Source: a virus
DNA: 64,000 bases
Reading direction: 5' to 3' (one strand)
Virus record (IMG/VR): IMGVR_UViG_3300009174_000002
Location: 1-64,000 of that record
Shown piece by piece: positions 33,445 through 41,650 of the stretch (its first letter is position 1; each line of letters opens with the position of its first letter). Both the position numbers and the translations under genes were made by a program. Below the pieces are notes generated by a model that searched no databases, was not told where the DNA came from, and worked only from the letters and a program-made list of their open reading frames with translations.

Positions 33445-36111
33445 TTAAACATTACCATTCATGCCTAAATCAATGAAAGTTTTTTTAATATTTCTTTTAA
33501 CTTTAGATTCATATAAATCCATTACTTTTTCTACTTGTGCTTTAGATGGTTTTAAACTAACTGGTTTAGATAAATGTTCTATTTGCTTGTCTACTTGTTC
33601 TTTTAGTATTCTTTCTACTCCTGGTAATTGTTCTGTCGATTCAAATTTTAAGTTTTTAAAGATATCATCGGTATTAATACCTAAAGCAGCCATTTTTGCT
33701 TTTTTCTTATCAGGATCTGGCTCTTCATAAAAGCCATTTTCTTCCAACTGTTTTAAACGCCAAATTAATTTCTTTTCTATTAATTGATTTTTAAAAGTTT
33801 GAGCTATTTGTTCGTCAGAGAATTTTAAAATATCTTTTAATACTTGAGTATAACTCATTACAGATATTCCGGTACTATTATCCAAAGCTGCCTTGGCTAA
33901 ATCAATTCGCTGTTGAAGTAATTCATTTTTAACTTTTTCTGCTAAAGTAGATGAATTGTTCATAGTCAATTCAAAAGATTCAAGTTCATCTTTACTATGT
34001 CCATTCATATAAAGATGAACTAATCCTATGTGCAATAATCCTTCAACAAAATAACTTTGATATTGTTTTACAGCATTATTAAACCTAAGATCTTCTTGAG
34101 AATTGTGTACAAATATACCTCCAACATCTAAAGAAAAATTATGATGTTTTTCCACCTCTAAATCATACATTTGTTTTGGCTCATTCAAATGTATGATTTC
34201 TACTCTTTCTACATAAACTACTTTTTCAAAAATATTTTTAAGTTGATTTCCTATTTTCAATTCATCTGCTCTTACATAAACTAAATCTTCTAATAAAAAT
34301 TCATGATTATCAGTAGCATCTACATATCCTTTATCATTGTTCAAATGTACTCGATAGATGGTGTCAGTTAATCTTGTGGGTTTGCACCATTTTACTTTGC
34401 CATAGGTAATAAATCCCTCACTATCTGAACTCAATACATAAACCTTATAATTTGATTTCTTTTCAAAATTTTCAGTTAAATCTTTAATAGAGATTTTTCC
34501 TTCTGAAGTATTTACAATAGTTTCTCCTGCTAAACAAAGAGCAGCTTTATTACTGAGATCCTCTTCAAAAGTTAAGTAAGATTTAGGTATAAGAAGACCG
34601 GCAAATAAATCATCTTTAATAATTTTATAATCTTCTACTGCATCAAGATTATTTGCGCCTTCCAATAGTTCTACTCCGCCAACATCACCCTCTTGAGTAG
34701 GCAAATAAAAATTTTCTTCAATACTTATACTACTGAATTTAAAATCAATCTCTCCTGTCTTTGGATCAACTAAAGGTTTTTTATACAATTGTTTTTTCAT
34801 ATTTTCTGCATATCTTAATGCAGAATCAGGATCTAGTCCTGTAGTATCTATTTTAAATAAATACCTTTGAGGTGCTCTAGTAATTCTATAAATTACCAAG
34901 GCTTCCCTCATTAATACTATCCTTCTCCAGGTATCAACAATTGATCTTAATATGGATTGTCCATAAGGTTCAGTTTCAATATCTTGTATTATTTTCCAAT
35001 GAACAATTTCCCAAGGTTCAAATTCTAATCCTCCGCCATATCCATACCATCTATATTTAAAAGCATCCAATCTATCGGCATTTTCAATTAAATGTATTCT
35101 CAAAGTCTCTGGCGGTAAATGAAATAAATCTAATACTCCTACGCCACGTCTAGTATTTAAAAAACTATATCCATTGCCAAATTTTAACATATTTCTTACA
35201 ATAAGATATGCTCTACTATCTAGTTTTAAATTTCTATAAAAACATTCATCTAAAGCTGTAACCACATTTCTATCGGGAGAAGCTATTTTTACTATAGTTC
35301 CTTCTGCATCTTTATTACAGTTATGAACTACTATATGAAAACTCTTTGTTAATTTTAAAGTAAAATGATGATCAGGAGAAACATTTATTAAATCAAAAAC
35401 TTCTTCTTCTCCTATAGGAGTTATATTTAAAATTGTAGTTTGTAAAAATCTTTGCTCTTTACATCCACAACTGGGGTCCTTCCAATCATAATAACAAAAT
35501 ATTAAATCTCCTAGCTTAAGATCTTTTAATTCTTTATATTTATTATTTCCTACAAAGATTTTATGATTATCAGTGCATTTAAATTTAGCAGTTGGAATAT
35601 CATCCCATTCAGAAGTTTCTTCATCTATAACCCTGGCTACCGTTACTTCAAATACTTGTTTTAATCCATTACTTTTTACTCCCAAACATTCATTCCAACA
35701 TTTTCTTTTCCATTTAGGATCATAGGAATTAACCAAGAAAAATTTACTATTCTTTTTATATTGATCTAGTATTGTTATATCTCCTTCGGGAGTAGTAATT
35801 ACACAATCTCCAGATAAACATACTTCTTGACTATACAAAGTAAGTGCCGCGTTAATAATTGGAAATGTGGCATCCATCCTTCTAAACTCATCAAATAATT
35901 CTATATGTTTTAAGTTCCAATTCTTTTGTTGTAGATATTGTCTAAAAACTTGATATTCTTGTTTGAGTTTTAATTCTTCTTTGGATTGAGGAGAATTAAG
36001 AATATTAATACCTCCTTTTCCGCCTATTCTTGTTATATCTTGATTTTGTACTCTTTTGAAGAAATCCGATACGTGTTTAAAAAAGCCATCGTTTTTTCTG
36101 TTATCAGCCAT
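33445..36111 (-). CDS. Portal protein (gp20-like) with two mini-inteins
   Basis: An 888-residue precursor; removing two inteins gives a 576-residue portal, close to T4 gp20 (524). Extein features: DEFRRMDATFPIINAALTLY near 74-93, the NGYSFLNTRRGVGVLDLFHLP region, WEIVHWKI near 376, PYGQSILRSIVDTWRRIVLMREA, APQRYLFKID, LLIPKSYL and then SQEDLRFNNAV. The portal forms the dodecameric DNA-entry vertex and nucleates head assembly. Intein 1 splits V97 from C265, and intein 2 splits L525 from S671. Both positions fall in the most conserved part of portal proteins. Promoter-like element at 36130-36140. Confidence 0.93.
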   Translation of the reverse strand: MADNRKNDGFFKHVSDFFKRVQNQDITRIGGKGGINILNSPQSKEELKLKQEYQVFRQYLQQKNWNLKHIELFDEFRRMDATFPIINAALTLYSQEVCLSGDCVITTPEGDITILDQYKKNSKFFLVNSYDPKWKRKCWNECLGVKSNGLKQVFEVTVARVIDEETSEWDDIPTAKFKCTDNHKIFVGNNKYKELKDLKLGDLIFCYYDWKDPSCGCKEQRFLQTTILNITPIGEEEVFDLINVSPDHHFTLKLTKSFHIVVHNCNKDAEGTIVKIASPDRNVVTALDECFYRNLKLDSRAYLIVRNMLKFGNGYSFLNTRRGVGVLDLFHLPPETLRIHLIENADRLDAFKYRWYGYGGGLEFEPWEIVHWKIIQDIETEPYGQSILRSIVDTWRRIVLMREALVIYRITRAPQRYLFKIDTTGLDPDSALRYAENMKKQLYKKPLVDPKTGEIDFKFSSISIEENFYLPTQEGDVGGVELLEGANNLDAVEDYKIIKDDLFAGLLIPKSYLTFEEDLSNKAALCLAGETIVNTSEGKISIKDLTENFEKKSNYKVYVLSSDSEGFITYGKVKWCKPTRLTDTIYRVHLNNDKGYVDATDNHEFLLEDLVYVRADELKIGNQLKNIFEKVVYVERVEIIHLNEPKQMYDLEVEKHHNFSLDVGGIFVHNSQEDLRFNNAVKQYQSYFVEGLLHIGLVHLYMNGHSKDELESFELTMNNSSTLAEKVKNELLQQRIDLAKAALDNSTGISVMSYTQVLKDILKFSDEQIAQTFKNQLIEKKLIWRLKQLEENGFYEEPDPDKKKAKMAALGINTDDIFKNLKFESTEQLPGVERILKEQVDKQIEHLSKPVSLKPSKAQVEKVMDLYESKVKRNIKKTFIDLGMNGNV
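34102..34536 (-). other. Mini-intein 2 in portal gene
   Basis: Residues 526-670 (145 aa). Block A is CLAGETIVNTSEGK, block B is DATDNHEFLL with its His, and block F/G is MYDLEVEKHHNFSLD followed by GIFVHN. The +1 extein residue is Ser. No LAGLIDADG or HNH endonuclease lies between blocks B and F, so only the self-splicing Hint domain remains. Splicing would join KAAL to SQEDLRF, which restores a conserved portal motif. Confidence 0.9.
35320..35820 (-). other. Mini-intein 1 in portal gene
   Basis: Residues 98-264 (167 aa). Block A is CLSGDCVITTPEG, block B is FKCTDNHKIFV, block F is VFDLINVSPDHHFTL and block G is FHIVVHN with Cys as +1 residue. It is endonuclease-free, like intein 2, but differs from it in sequence and insertion site. 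Splicing would join YSQEV to CNKDAEG. Confidence 0.9.
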
Positions 36112-36129
36112 TCATGATAGGAGATTTTA

Positions 36130-36140
36130 CTTTAAATATG
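36130..36140 (-). promoter_or_regulatory. Late-promoter-like element of the portal gene
   Basis: The coding strand reads CATATTTAAAG followed by TAAAATC, 19-29 bases upstream of the portal start. It lies between the upstream terminator and the gene. Confidence 0.5.
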
Positions 36141-36188
36141 TTTTATTTTTTGAACTTACAAGTAAATTTAACCAAAAAAATTTAAACA

Positions 36189-36221
36189 TAAAAAAAGGAT
36201 AGTTTTTTTAGGACTATCCTT
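36189..36221 (-). terminator. Intrinsic terminator
   Basis: The hairpin AAGGATAGT / ACTATCCTT is followed on the minus strand by TTTTTTTATGTTT. It lies just after the stop of the small membrane protein gene at 36246. It shares the T-run plus ATGTTT tail with the terminators at 45100, 50815, 52465 and 60175. Confidence 0.8.
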
Positions 36222-36245
36222 AAATTCTATTTAAAGTTTTTTTAT

Positions 36246-36428
36246 TTACTTTTTTGCAACTGTATTGGAATCAGCCGCTAAACGACCAAAAACTGCAATT
36301 AAAACAGCACTTACAATTTGTAACCAATTGGTTTGTCCAGCTTGTAAAAGAGTTTGAGCAGCAGTTAAGCCAGCTAATATTATACCAATAATTGTTGTCA
36401 AAGGAGAAGAGCCAAGTAATTTTCCCAT
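36246..36428 (-). CDS. Small membrane protein, holin-like
   Basis: A 60-residue protein with two hydrophobic segments: residues 8-30 (SPLTTIIGIILAGLTAAQTL) and 36-51 (LQIVSAVLIAVFGRLA), then a short charged tail ADSNTVAKK. This is the size and topology of small holin-like phage proteins, but many other membrane peptides look the same. It has its own late-promoter-like element and its own strong terminator, so it is probably an abundant monocistronic product. A lysis role is not proven. Confidence 0.6.
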   Translation of the reverse strand: MGKLLGSSPLTTIIGIILAGLTAAQTLLQAGQTNWLQIVSAVLIAVFGRLAADSNTVAKK

Positions 36429-36444
36429 TAATTAATAATTTTTA

Positions 36445-36456
36445 CTTTAAATAATG
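36445..36456 (-). promoter_or_regulatory. Late-promoter-like element
   Basis: The coding strand reads CATTATTTAAAG, followed by TAAAAAT, 17-28 bases upstream of the start at 36428. Confidence 0.5.
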
Positions 36457-36472
36457 TAGGGCTAATATTTTT

Positions 36473-36712
36473 TTAGAATGCTGTGGAAACTGTTCCTTGT
36501 TTAGGCAAATCATTATCAGTCCTTCCACCATCATAATTTGAAATCCAAATTTGTGTGGTAGAACCAGGAGTTATTGGTTGGCTAGGAGCAGTGGATTGAG
36601 GATAATTTCCATACAGAGAATTTTGTGAATCTGCTAATGATTTTTCATGTGCGGACATAGTTTGTGCATCACTAGGTGAAATACTACCATTTGGTGTTAT
36701 ATACGAAGGCAT
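36473..36712 (-). CDS. Small hypothetical protein
   Basis: A 79-residue protein rich in Ser, Gln, Thr and Pro (MPSYITPNGSISPSDAQTM, TAPSQPITPGSTTQ), probably unstructured. It is 12 bases after the gene at 36725 and lacks a targeting tag. It could be a small virion or decoration protein; no recognised family. Confidence 0.6.
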   Translation of the reverse strand: MPSYITPNGSISPSDAQTMSAHEKSLADSQNSLYGNYPQSTAPSQPITPGSTTQIWISNYDGGRTDNDLPKQGTVSTAF

Positions 36713-36724
36713 TGATTTATTTTT

Positions 36725-37276
36725 TTATTTTTTGATTAAATCTGAGGTTTCCTGCACAACAAGCACTGTAAGTATTTCATTACAGTTTGAAAATGCGTCA
36801 TCTAATAATCCTTCAAATTGTTTTTGATTTATGTTTTGTTTTTCAACTATATCATAAATAGTTAATAAAGCATCACAAGCAATTCTGGTTTGTTTTAACA
36901 AATCTTTTTTACAATTTGAAGTAATATTTAGATTTACTTTTTCTTGTAATAGTTCTACTTGCTTTTTAAAATTTTTACTTTCTCTAAAACTTACATCTCC
37001 TTCATCATGTCTATCTTCTACATTTTGTAATTGCCCTCTTTCTCTTTTAGATAGGTAGGAAATAAATTGTCTAGCATAATCATTATCATCTATAGGATTA
37101 TTAAAATAATCGCTATTTTCAAAATTTTCTGCGGCTTCTAAATCTTTTGGTCTATTTATTTTTTGAAAAATATAATCATAGTTTCTTTCCCTCAGAATCT
37201 TTTTTATATTCTTTGATTCTGTCATAGGTTTTTTAGTTTTACAACCGCAACTACAATTTTTTTTATTTTCACACAT
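36725..37276 (-). CDS. Capsid-targeted protein with Cys-rich start
   Basis: A 183-residue protein. The first 17 residues are MCENKKNCSCGCKTKKP, Cys/Lys-rich. A tag-like TESKNIKKILRE (L-R-E at residue 30) follows, then RNYDYIFQKINRP. An internal start at M18 would give a conventional 13-residue tag. The mature part is helical (FKKQVELLQEKVNL, DALLTIYDIVEKQNI). It is the first gene of a long tagged operon and has a promoter-like element at 37296. Predicted head-internal protein of unknown function. Confidence 0.65.
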   Translation of the reverse strand: MCENKKNCSCGCKTKKPMTESKNIKKILRERNYDYIFQKINRPKDLEAAENFENSDYFNNPIDDNDYARQFISYLSKRERGQLQNVEDRHDEGDVSFRESKNFKKQVELLQEKVNLNITSNCKKDLLKQTRIACDALLTIYDIVEKQNINQKQFEGLLDDAFSNCNEILTVLVVQETSDLIKK

Positions 37277-37295
37277 TATGTTATATATACTTTTT

Positions 37296-37308
37296 CTTTA
37301 AATAATGG
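37296..37308 (-). promoter_or_regulatory. Late-promoter-like element
   Basis: The coding strand reads CCATTATTTAAAG, then AAAAAG, 20-32 bases upstream of the start at 37276. The 13-base string is identical to that upstream of 50744, and 40675 matches it over 12 bases. Confidence 0.55.
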
Positions 37309-37310
37309 TT

Positions 37311-37907
37311 TTAATAGTTTTCATCATAAAATTCTAAATCTATTTTTTCACTAGCTAAATCAATAGTTACAGATTCAATATATAAAGAATCATTTATATT
37401 AATACTAGGTTTTAATAATTCAAAACTAGTTGTATTAACTGTAAAGGGAAAATCAGTATCTCTATCATATATTTTTCTACCATTTAATTTTTTGGCTCTA
37501 TCCTCAATTCTTCTAGGTTTAAAAAGATTTTCTTCTTCAGTTTCAATGCCTCCCATTTCATCACCATAAATTTCAAGAGTAAATTTTAATTGGCTTTCTA
37601 ACATAGATATAAAAGTTCCTTCTATTCCACTTTTATTAAGCCAAAAATTTAATTTCCATTTTATATAAAACTCTAATTCAAATTCATTATATTCTTTATC
37701 TATTACATTTTGAATAGCTTCAAATTCTGGATGATTTTTTTGTAAGTATTGAGGAATATTATTAATTGAAACTTGATAATTTTTTCTATTATTTAACGTT
37801 GTTTCAAATATAAAATCATTAGATTCAGAAGTATATTCTTTTAGTAAAACTTTTTTATTAGAATATTTTTCTAGAAGTTGTATTATAGTATTTTGTCGTT
37901 TATTCAT
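37311..37907 (-). CDS. LLEKYS-tagged protein with internal NLFKPRR module
   Basis: A 198-residue protein. It starts with the second tag class: TIIQLLEKYSNKKVLLKE, ending in L-K-E at residue 24. Residues 25-120 form one domain. Residues 125-137 are EENLFKPRRIEDR, followed by a second small domain (NTTSFELLKPSININD, IESVTIDLASEKIDLEF). The residues before the internal motif (GGIETE) do not make a perfect [L/I]-x-E, so internal cleavage is less certain here. It overlaps the upstream gene by 8 bases. Confidence 0.68.
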   Translation of the reverse strand: MNKRQNTIIQLLEKYSNKKVLLKEYTSESNDFIFETTLNNRKNYQVSINNIPQYLQKNHPEFEAIQNVIDKEYNEFELEFYIKWKLNFWLNKSGIEGTFISMLESQLKFTLEIYGDEMGGIETEEENLFKPRRIEDRAKKLNGRKIYDRDTDFPFTVNTTSFELLKPSININDSLYIESVTIDLASEKIDLEFYDENY

Positions 37908-38703
37908 TTATTTGTTGTGCATTAAAAAAATAAAATAAAGTTTCATCTAAAAAAATGGAAGTAGCCTTTTCAAAATGATTTAAAATTTCTTCCAAAAAAT
38001 CAGAAAATATTTCTGTTTCATCAGTAAGTGAAAAAACACTAAACTTCTTATAATTATTTAAGAAAACGGTATTCATTCTTAAAAAAAATCTAGTAGTTAA
38101 AATATCAAATTCATAATAATCTTTACTAGGCAATTGTTTTATAGCTTTTACAATTACAATTTCATTAAATCTGTTTTTATCTACATCTGGATATAATTCA
38201 AATACTTTTTTTATATTATTTTCAATTTCCTCTAGTTTTTTATATTCTCTATCTTCAATTCTTCTGGGTTTAAAGAGATCATCGGATTCATTTAATTCTT
38301 TGGTTCCATATACTGTTTCCCAAAACATATCTGAAAATTTATTACTATTTTTCTCCCAATGATTTAATTCAAAATTCCAATTACAAGCTGCTTTATAAGT
38401 TCCAAACTTTTGTCCAGGTTTAACATATTCTTTCTTAATATATAATAAACACATACAAGACCATTCTTCCTTTCCTTCAAATTCATTAAACTCTGGAGGA
38501 TCTATTATTTTTCCGTCTACATATCTATTCATCTCTTCTATAAATACTTTTACTTTAGTACCTTTAGTATATTTTGTTAACATAGTTTTTTCTAATTCTG
38601 ATAAACTATTTAATCTTCTATTAATTCCTTTTGGACTAAACAAATCTAAAGCGGAATCTCCTTCTTTTAATAAATTTAATATCTTAGATTTGAAATTATT
38701 CAT
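37900..38703 (-). CDS. Tagged two-module polyprotein
   Basis: A 267-residue protein. The N-terminal tag MNNFKSKILNLLKE (L-K-E, residue 14) is followed by a diverged motif LFSPKGINRR. Residues 36-130 form the small beta domain shared with 20242 and 42654 (MLTKYTKGTKVKVFIEE, YVDGKI, KFGTYKAACNWNFELNHWEK). At residues 137-152 comes L-N-E and then SDDLFKPRRIEDRE, opening a second domain like that of 43099 (FNEIVIVKAIKQLP, LTTRFFLRMN). Two mature products are predicted. Confidence 0.75.
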   Translation of the reverse strand: MNNFKSKILNLLKEGDSALDLFSPKGINRRLNSLSELEKTMLTKYTKGTKVKVFIEEMNRYVDGKIIDPPEFNEFEGKEEWSCMCLLYIKKEYVKPGQKFGTYKAACNWNFELNHWEKNSNKFSDMFWETVYGTKELNESDDLFKPRRIEDREYKKLEEIENNIKKVFELYPDVDKNRFNEIVIVKAIKQLPSKDYYEFDILTTRFFLRMNTVFLNNYKKFSVFSLTDETEIFSDFLEEILNHFEKATSIFLDETLFYFFNAQQINE

Positions 38704-39101
38704 TAGTTAAATAATAAAATATCCATTTCATGATTTACAAATTCTTGAGTAGTTTTAGAATACTCAAATTTACTATGCATTAATTGTATATTCTTTTCAT
38801 TTAAAATTATAGGCCGAATACTTACAATTTTTCTAGGTTCATTTAAATATTTATTTATATTTTCATTTAAATACTTTTCCATTTTTTGCCTAACTTCTTC
38901 TTTAGAATCTCCTCTTGCTAAATATCTAGTAACGATATGTTTAAAATTTTTTGACCTAGTTTTTACAAACCATATATTATTTAATTTAAATTTAAAATCT
39001 AGATATTCTTGATTTAAAACTTCTTTTCTATCTTCTATTCTTCTTGGCTTGAAAAGATTTTCATCTTCAGATTCTAATAGTATTTTATTTATTAGATTCA
39101 T
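38703..39101 (-). CDS. Capsid-targeted NLFKPRR-family protein
   Basis: A 132-residue protein with the canonical tag MNLINKILLE and then SEDENLFKPRRIEDR. The mature domain (LNNIWFVKTRSKNFKHIVTRY, GDSKEEVRQKMEKYL) belongs to the 'NIW-V' family seen at 21353, 21770 and 43099. Its stop codon shares a base with the next start, so the operon is tightly packed. Confidence 0.78.
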   Translation of the reverse strand: MNLINKILLESEDENLFKPRRIEDRKEVLNQEYLDFKFKLNNIWFVKTRSKNFKHIVTRYLARGDSKEEVRQKMEKYLNENINKYLNEPRKIVSIRPIILNEKNIQLMHSKFEYSKTTQEFVNHEMDILLFN

Positions 39102-39785
39102 TTAAATTAAATTAGGAACCATTATATTCAAAACTTTTACTTTTACTTTTCCAGTAATTTTACAAACCACTTCACTTTGTTTTGCCATATCATTACTATT
39201 ATAATCTGTAGCTAATTGTTTTACAACTTCTGGATAAGCAAAATTTATTAATCCGGCATCTAATGCTTTATAACAATCGGAAAAGAATTGATTTAATTTT
39301 AAAGCTGTAATTACCGAAGATAAAGTAGATTGTGAAGTTGATTCTACTAATACCCATGCCTTGCCTTTTTCTTGATCTCCATGTTGATTTTGATCTACTG
39401 CAAAATGTTTAAAAAACCACATTGCTCCTTCTTTGTTAAAAGACCAACTTTGATAAGATGCAGGTCCTGTGACAATTGAATTCATTCTCATAATATCTTC
39501 ATTAGTTGCATTTTTATCAACTCTTAAATGAATAGCCCTATATATTTTTCCTATTTCTGGTGATCCATAAACTTTTTGTAAAATATTAAAAGTTTGTTCT
39601 AAATCACCCATTCTATCTTTATTTCTTCCGCCCATAAAACTACCTGCAAACCAGTTTTTTACATATAAAGCACATTTTGATGGTGCATCTTTTCCTCCTA
39701 TTGTAATTATTTGTTTGATTTTATCAATAGCATCTACATTAGGTTTAAGCATACTTTCGAGTAATATCTTATCTATCAATTTCAT
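39102..39785 (-). CDS. Capsid-targeted candidate ADP-ribosyltransferase
   Basis: A 227-residue protein starting MKLIDKILLE (L-L-E at residue 10) and then SMLKPN, without the NLFKPRR motif. Features of an R-S-E ADP-ribosyltransferase are present in order: IYRAIHLRV with Arg83; YQSWSFNKEGAMWFF with SWS at 113-115, as in the S-x-S NAD-binding strand; and KQSEVVCKITG with Q-S-E at 203-205. This would modify a host protein using NAD. The T4 parallel is Alt, an ADP-ribosyltransferase packaged in the head and processed at its N-terminus. Active-site assignment is by eye; the target is unknown. Confidence 0.72.
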   Translation of the reverse strand: MKLIDKILLESMLKPNVDAIDKIKQIITIGGKDAPSKCALYVKNWFAGSFMGGRNKDRMGDLEQTFNILQKVYGSPEIGKIYRAIHLRVDKNATNEDIMRMNSIVTGPASYQSWSFNKEGAMWFFKHFAVDQNQHGDQEKGKAWVLVESTSQSTLSSVITALKLNQFFSDCYKALDAGLINFAYPEVVKQLATDYNSNDMAKQSEVVCKITGKVKVKVLNIMVPNLI

Positions 39786-40661
39786 TTAAAAAATGTCTTG
39801 ATTATCATAATCTTCGTCTTCTTCATAAAATTTATTTAAATCATCTTTTTTATGATCTTTCTTTTTATCATGTTTATGTTTCTTTTTATTCTTTTTCTTA
39901 TCCTTATGTTTATCTTTCTTTTCTGTTTTTTCATATAACCCTTGAAGAATATTTTTTATTTCATTTCTATTAATATTTCTATTTTTTATATATTTTTCAT
40001 ATAATCTATCCTCATCATGAGCAATTCCTTCATCTTCATTTACATCAGTACCATTTCCATCAAACATGGTTATATTACTTTCACATATATCATTTATTGA
40101 TTCAGAAAATGCGGAAAGATTACCTCCGTTTGCAGAAGTAGGAACAAATGAATTATCTAAATCATCACTTTCTTCCAATGGTTTAGCTTTAGAATGAGAA
40201 TGTCTATTATCTATCATATCAATTTCTTCATCAGCAGTTTCTCCAGCTCCATATAAATCATTGTATTTATATTGTTCTGTATCCTCGTTTAACATATCCT
40301 CATCATCGCATTCTGTTAAACTACCTCCAGGCAACCCTGTATGATATTTAGTATCATCTTCGGTATTAAAATCAGTATATCCTGGTTGCATTAAATCTGC
40401 TTCTTCTAACCCCCAAGTTAGATTTTCAAACATAATTAAATCACTATCGGTATTTTCATCTTCGGTTAAATATTTTCTAAATATTTGAACTTCATTATCT
40501 ACTTCTTCATCTAGCCTATTATATGTAAATCCAATTGGCTTTTCATCTTCATCTTTTATCATCTTAATTCTTCCTTCATATCTAAAATTAGAAAAAGAAG
40601 ATTCATTTAAAAAACATAAAGTTTGTTCATGATTTCTAAACAAGTGTGATTGTTGTTTCAT
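39786..40661 (-). CDS. Acidic head-core-like protein with Lys/His-rich tail region
   Basis: A 291-residue, very acidic protein, except for residues 250-278, which are a dense Lys/His/Asp block (KHKDKKKNKKKHKHDKKK). The N-terminus contains CFLNE (L-N-E at residue 20), and YLTE occurs near residue 66, both possible prohead-protease sites. Composition is similar to T4 core proteins (gp67/gp68 type), which are chopped to small peptides in the head. A role as core or internal protein is inferred; it could also bind DNA through the basic block. Confidence 0.6.
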   Translation of the reverse strand: MKQQSHLFRNHEQTLCFLNESSFSNFRYEGRIKMIKDEDEKPIGFTYNRLDEEVDNEVQIFRKYLTEDENTDSDLIMFENLTWGLEEADLMQPGYTDFNTEDDTKYHTGLPGGSLTECDDEDMLNEDTEQYKYNDLYGAGETADEEIDMIDNRHSHSKAKPLEESDDLDNSFVPTSANGGNLSAFSESINDICESNITMFDGNGTDVNEDEGIAHDEDRLYEKYIKNRNINRNEIKNILQGLYEKTEKKDKHKDKKKNKKKHKHDKKKDHKKDDLNKFYEEDEDYDNQDIF

Positions 40662-40674
40662 TTTATTTTTTATT

Positions 40675-40686
40675 TTTAAATAATGG
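40675..40686 (-). promoter_or_regulatory. Late-promoter-like element
   Basis: The coding strand reads CCATTATTTAAA, then AATAAAAAAT, 14-25 bases upstream of the start at 40661. Confidence 0.55.
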
Positions 40687-40711
40687 TTTAACCATATTTG
40701 CCCTTAAAGAG

Positions 40712-41650
40712 CTAAATACTATTTAAATATTTTTTGGCATCTAAAATAGCTTTTGTTGCTTCCTTATTAGTTAATTTTTCAGAACCATATGTATAATTTA
40801 AAGAACCATAATCCGATATTTTCTTTAAAGTTTCAAAACTCTTTTTTAAATTATCAAAATATAATTCTATTTGTCGAGAAGTTTTATAATCTAATTTTCC
40901 TTTTTGTAAGTCAGATTTTACTAATTCTCTTAATTCCAAAGGTAAAATATTTACAAACTTTTCTAATTTTTCTTTAGCTAATCGTTTATTTTTTTCAATT
41001 AATGGTTTTAATTCTGTACCGCCATAGTTATTAAATTGTTCTCTATCAGCATAAAATTTACTTGAACCATTTCTATTTCTATCTTTAACTTTATCTATTC
41101 TTTTTTCGTCTTTTTGTATGGCATAAACCTCTATTTTAGTTGCTTCTTTTATATGAGGAATAGAAAAAATTTCTTTTACATTTTTGCTTCGTTTTGGTAT
41201 TCTATAATCTTCGCCTTTTCTTCTATAACTTCTATCTTTTAATTCTTCTTTAGGAATATTAACTGATATTCCATTAAACATTTGACTATCAGATTCGGAT
41301 ACTAAGACTATATAAATTATTTCATCGCCATATTCTCTAATTGCCAAAGCTGGTTGTTCTTTGCTTACAGAATTGGCATATATTATCAATGCATCGTATT
41401 TACTTTTTCTTATTAAATTAATAAGAGGTTCTACTTCAAATTTATTTAAAGTTAATACTTTTTCAACTTTGGATTGAGGGCTTATAAAGCTATTATTATA
41501 TCTATTACTACTACCAAAAAGATATCTATCCCATCCATTCTTTGTTATTCCAGGCAATTGAGATAAATTTCCTAATGCTTCTTTTAAAGTAAGTTTATTA
41601 CTATTTGATTCATTTAAAAGTTTTGAAATTATCTCTAATTCATTTTTCAT
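40712..41650 (-). CDS. Capsid-targeted protein of unknown function
   Basis: A 312-residue protein with a 14-residue tag MKNELEIISKLLNE (L-N-E), then SNSNKLTLKE with a second possible L-K-E. The mature part has alpha/beta segments (VEPLINLIRKSKYDALIIYANS, DEIIYIVLVSESD) and a basic, Arg/Lys-rich middle (DRSYRRKGEDYRIPKRSKN). The C-terminal half is helical. Not a recognised enzyme. It ends where the kinase-like gene's operon continues; the start shares bases (TAATG) with the kinase-like gene's stop. Confidence 0.65.
   Translation of the reverse strand: MKNELEIISKLLNESNSNKLTLKEALGNLSQLPGITKNGWDRYLFGSSNRYNNSFISPQSKVEKVLTLNKFEVEPLINLIRKSKYDALIIYANSVSKEQPALAIREYGDEIIYIVLVSESDSQMFNGISVNIPKEELKDRSYRRKGEDYRIPKRSKNVKEIFSIPHIKEATKIEVYAIQKDEKRIDKVKDRNRNGSSKFYADREQFNNYGGTELKPLIEKNKRLAKEKLEKFVNILPLELRELVKSDLQKGKLDYKTSRQIELYFDNLKKSFETLKKISDYGSLNYTYGSEKLTNKEATKAILDAKKYLNSI

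Noticed and set aside
36246-36428. Firm holin assignment for the 60-residue membrane protein
   Set aside because: Two hydrophobic segments are not enough, and no endolysin gene is adjacent; kept as holin-like only.
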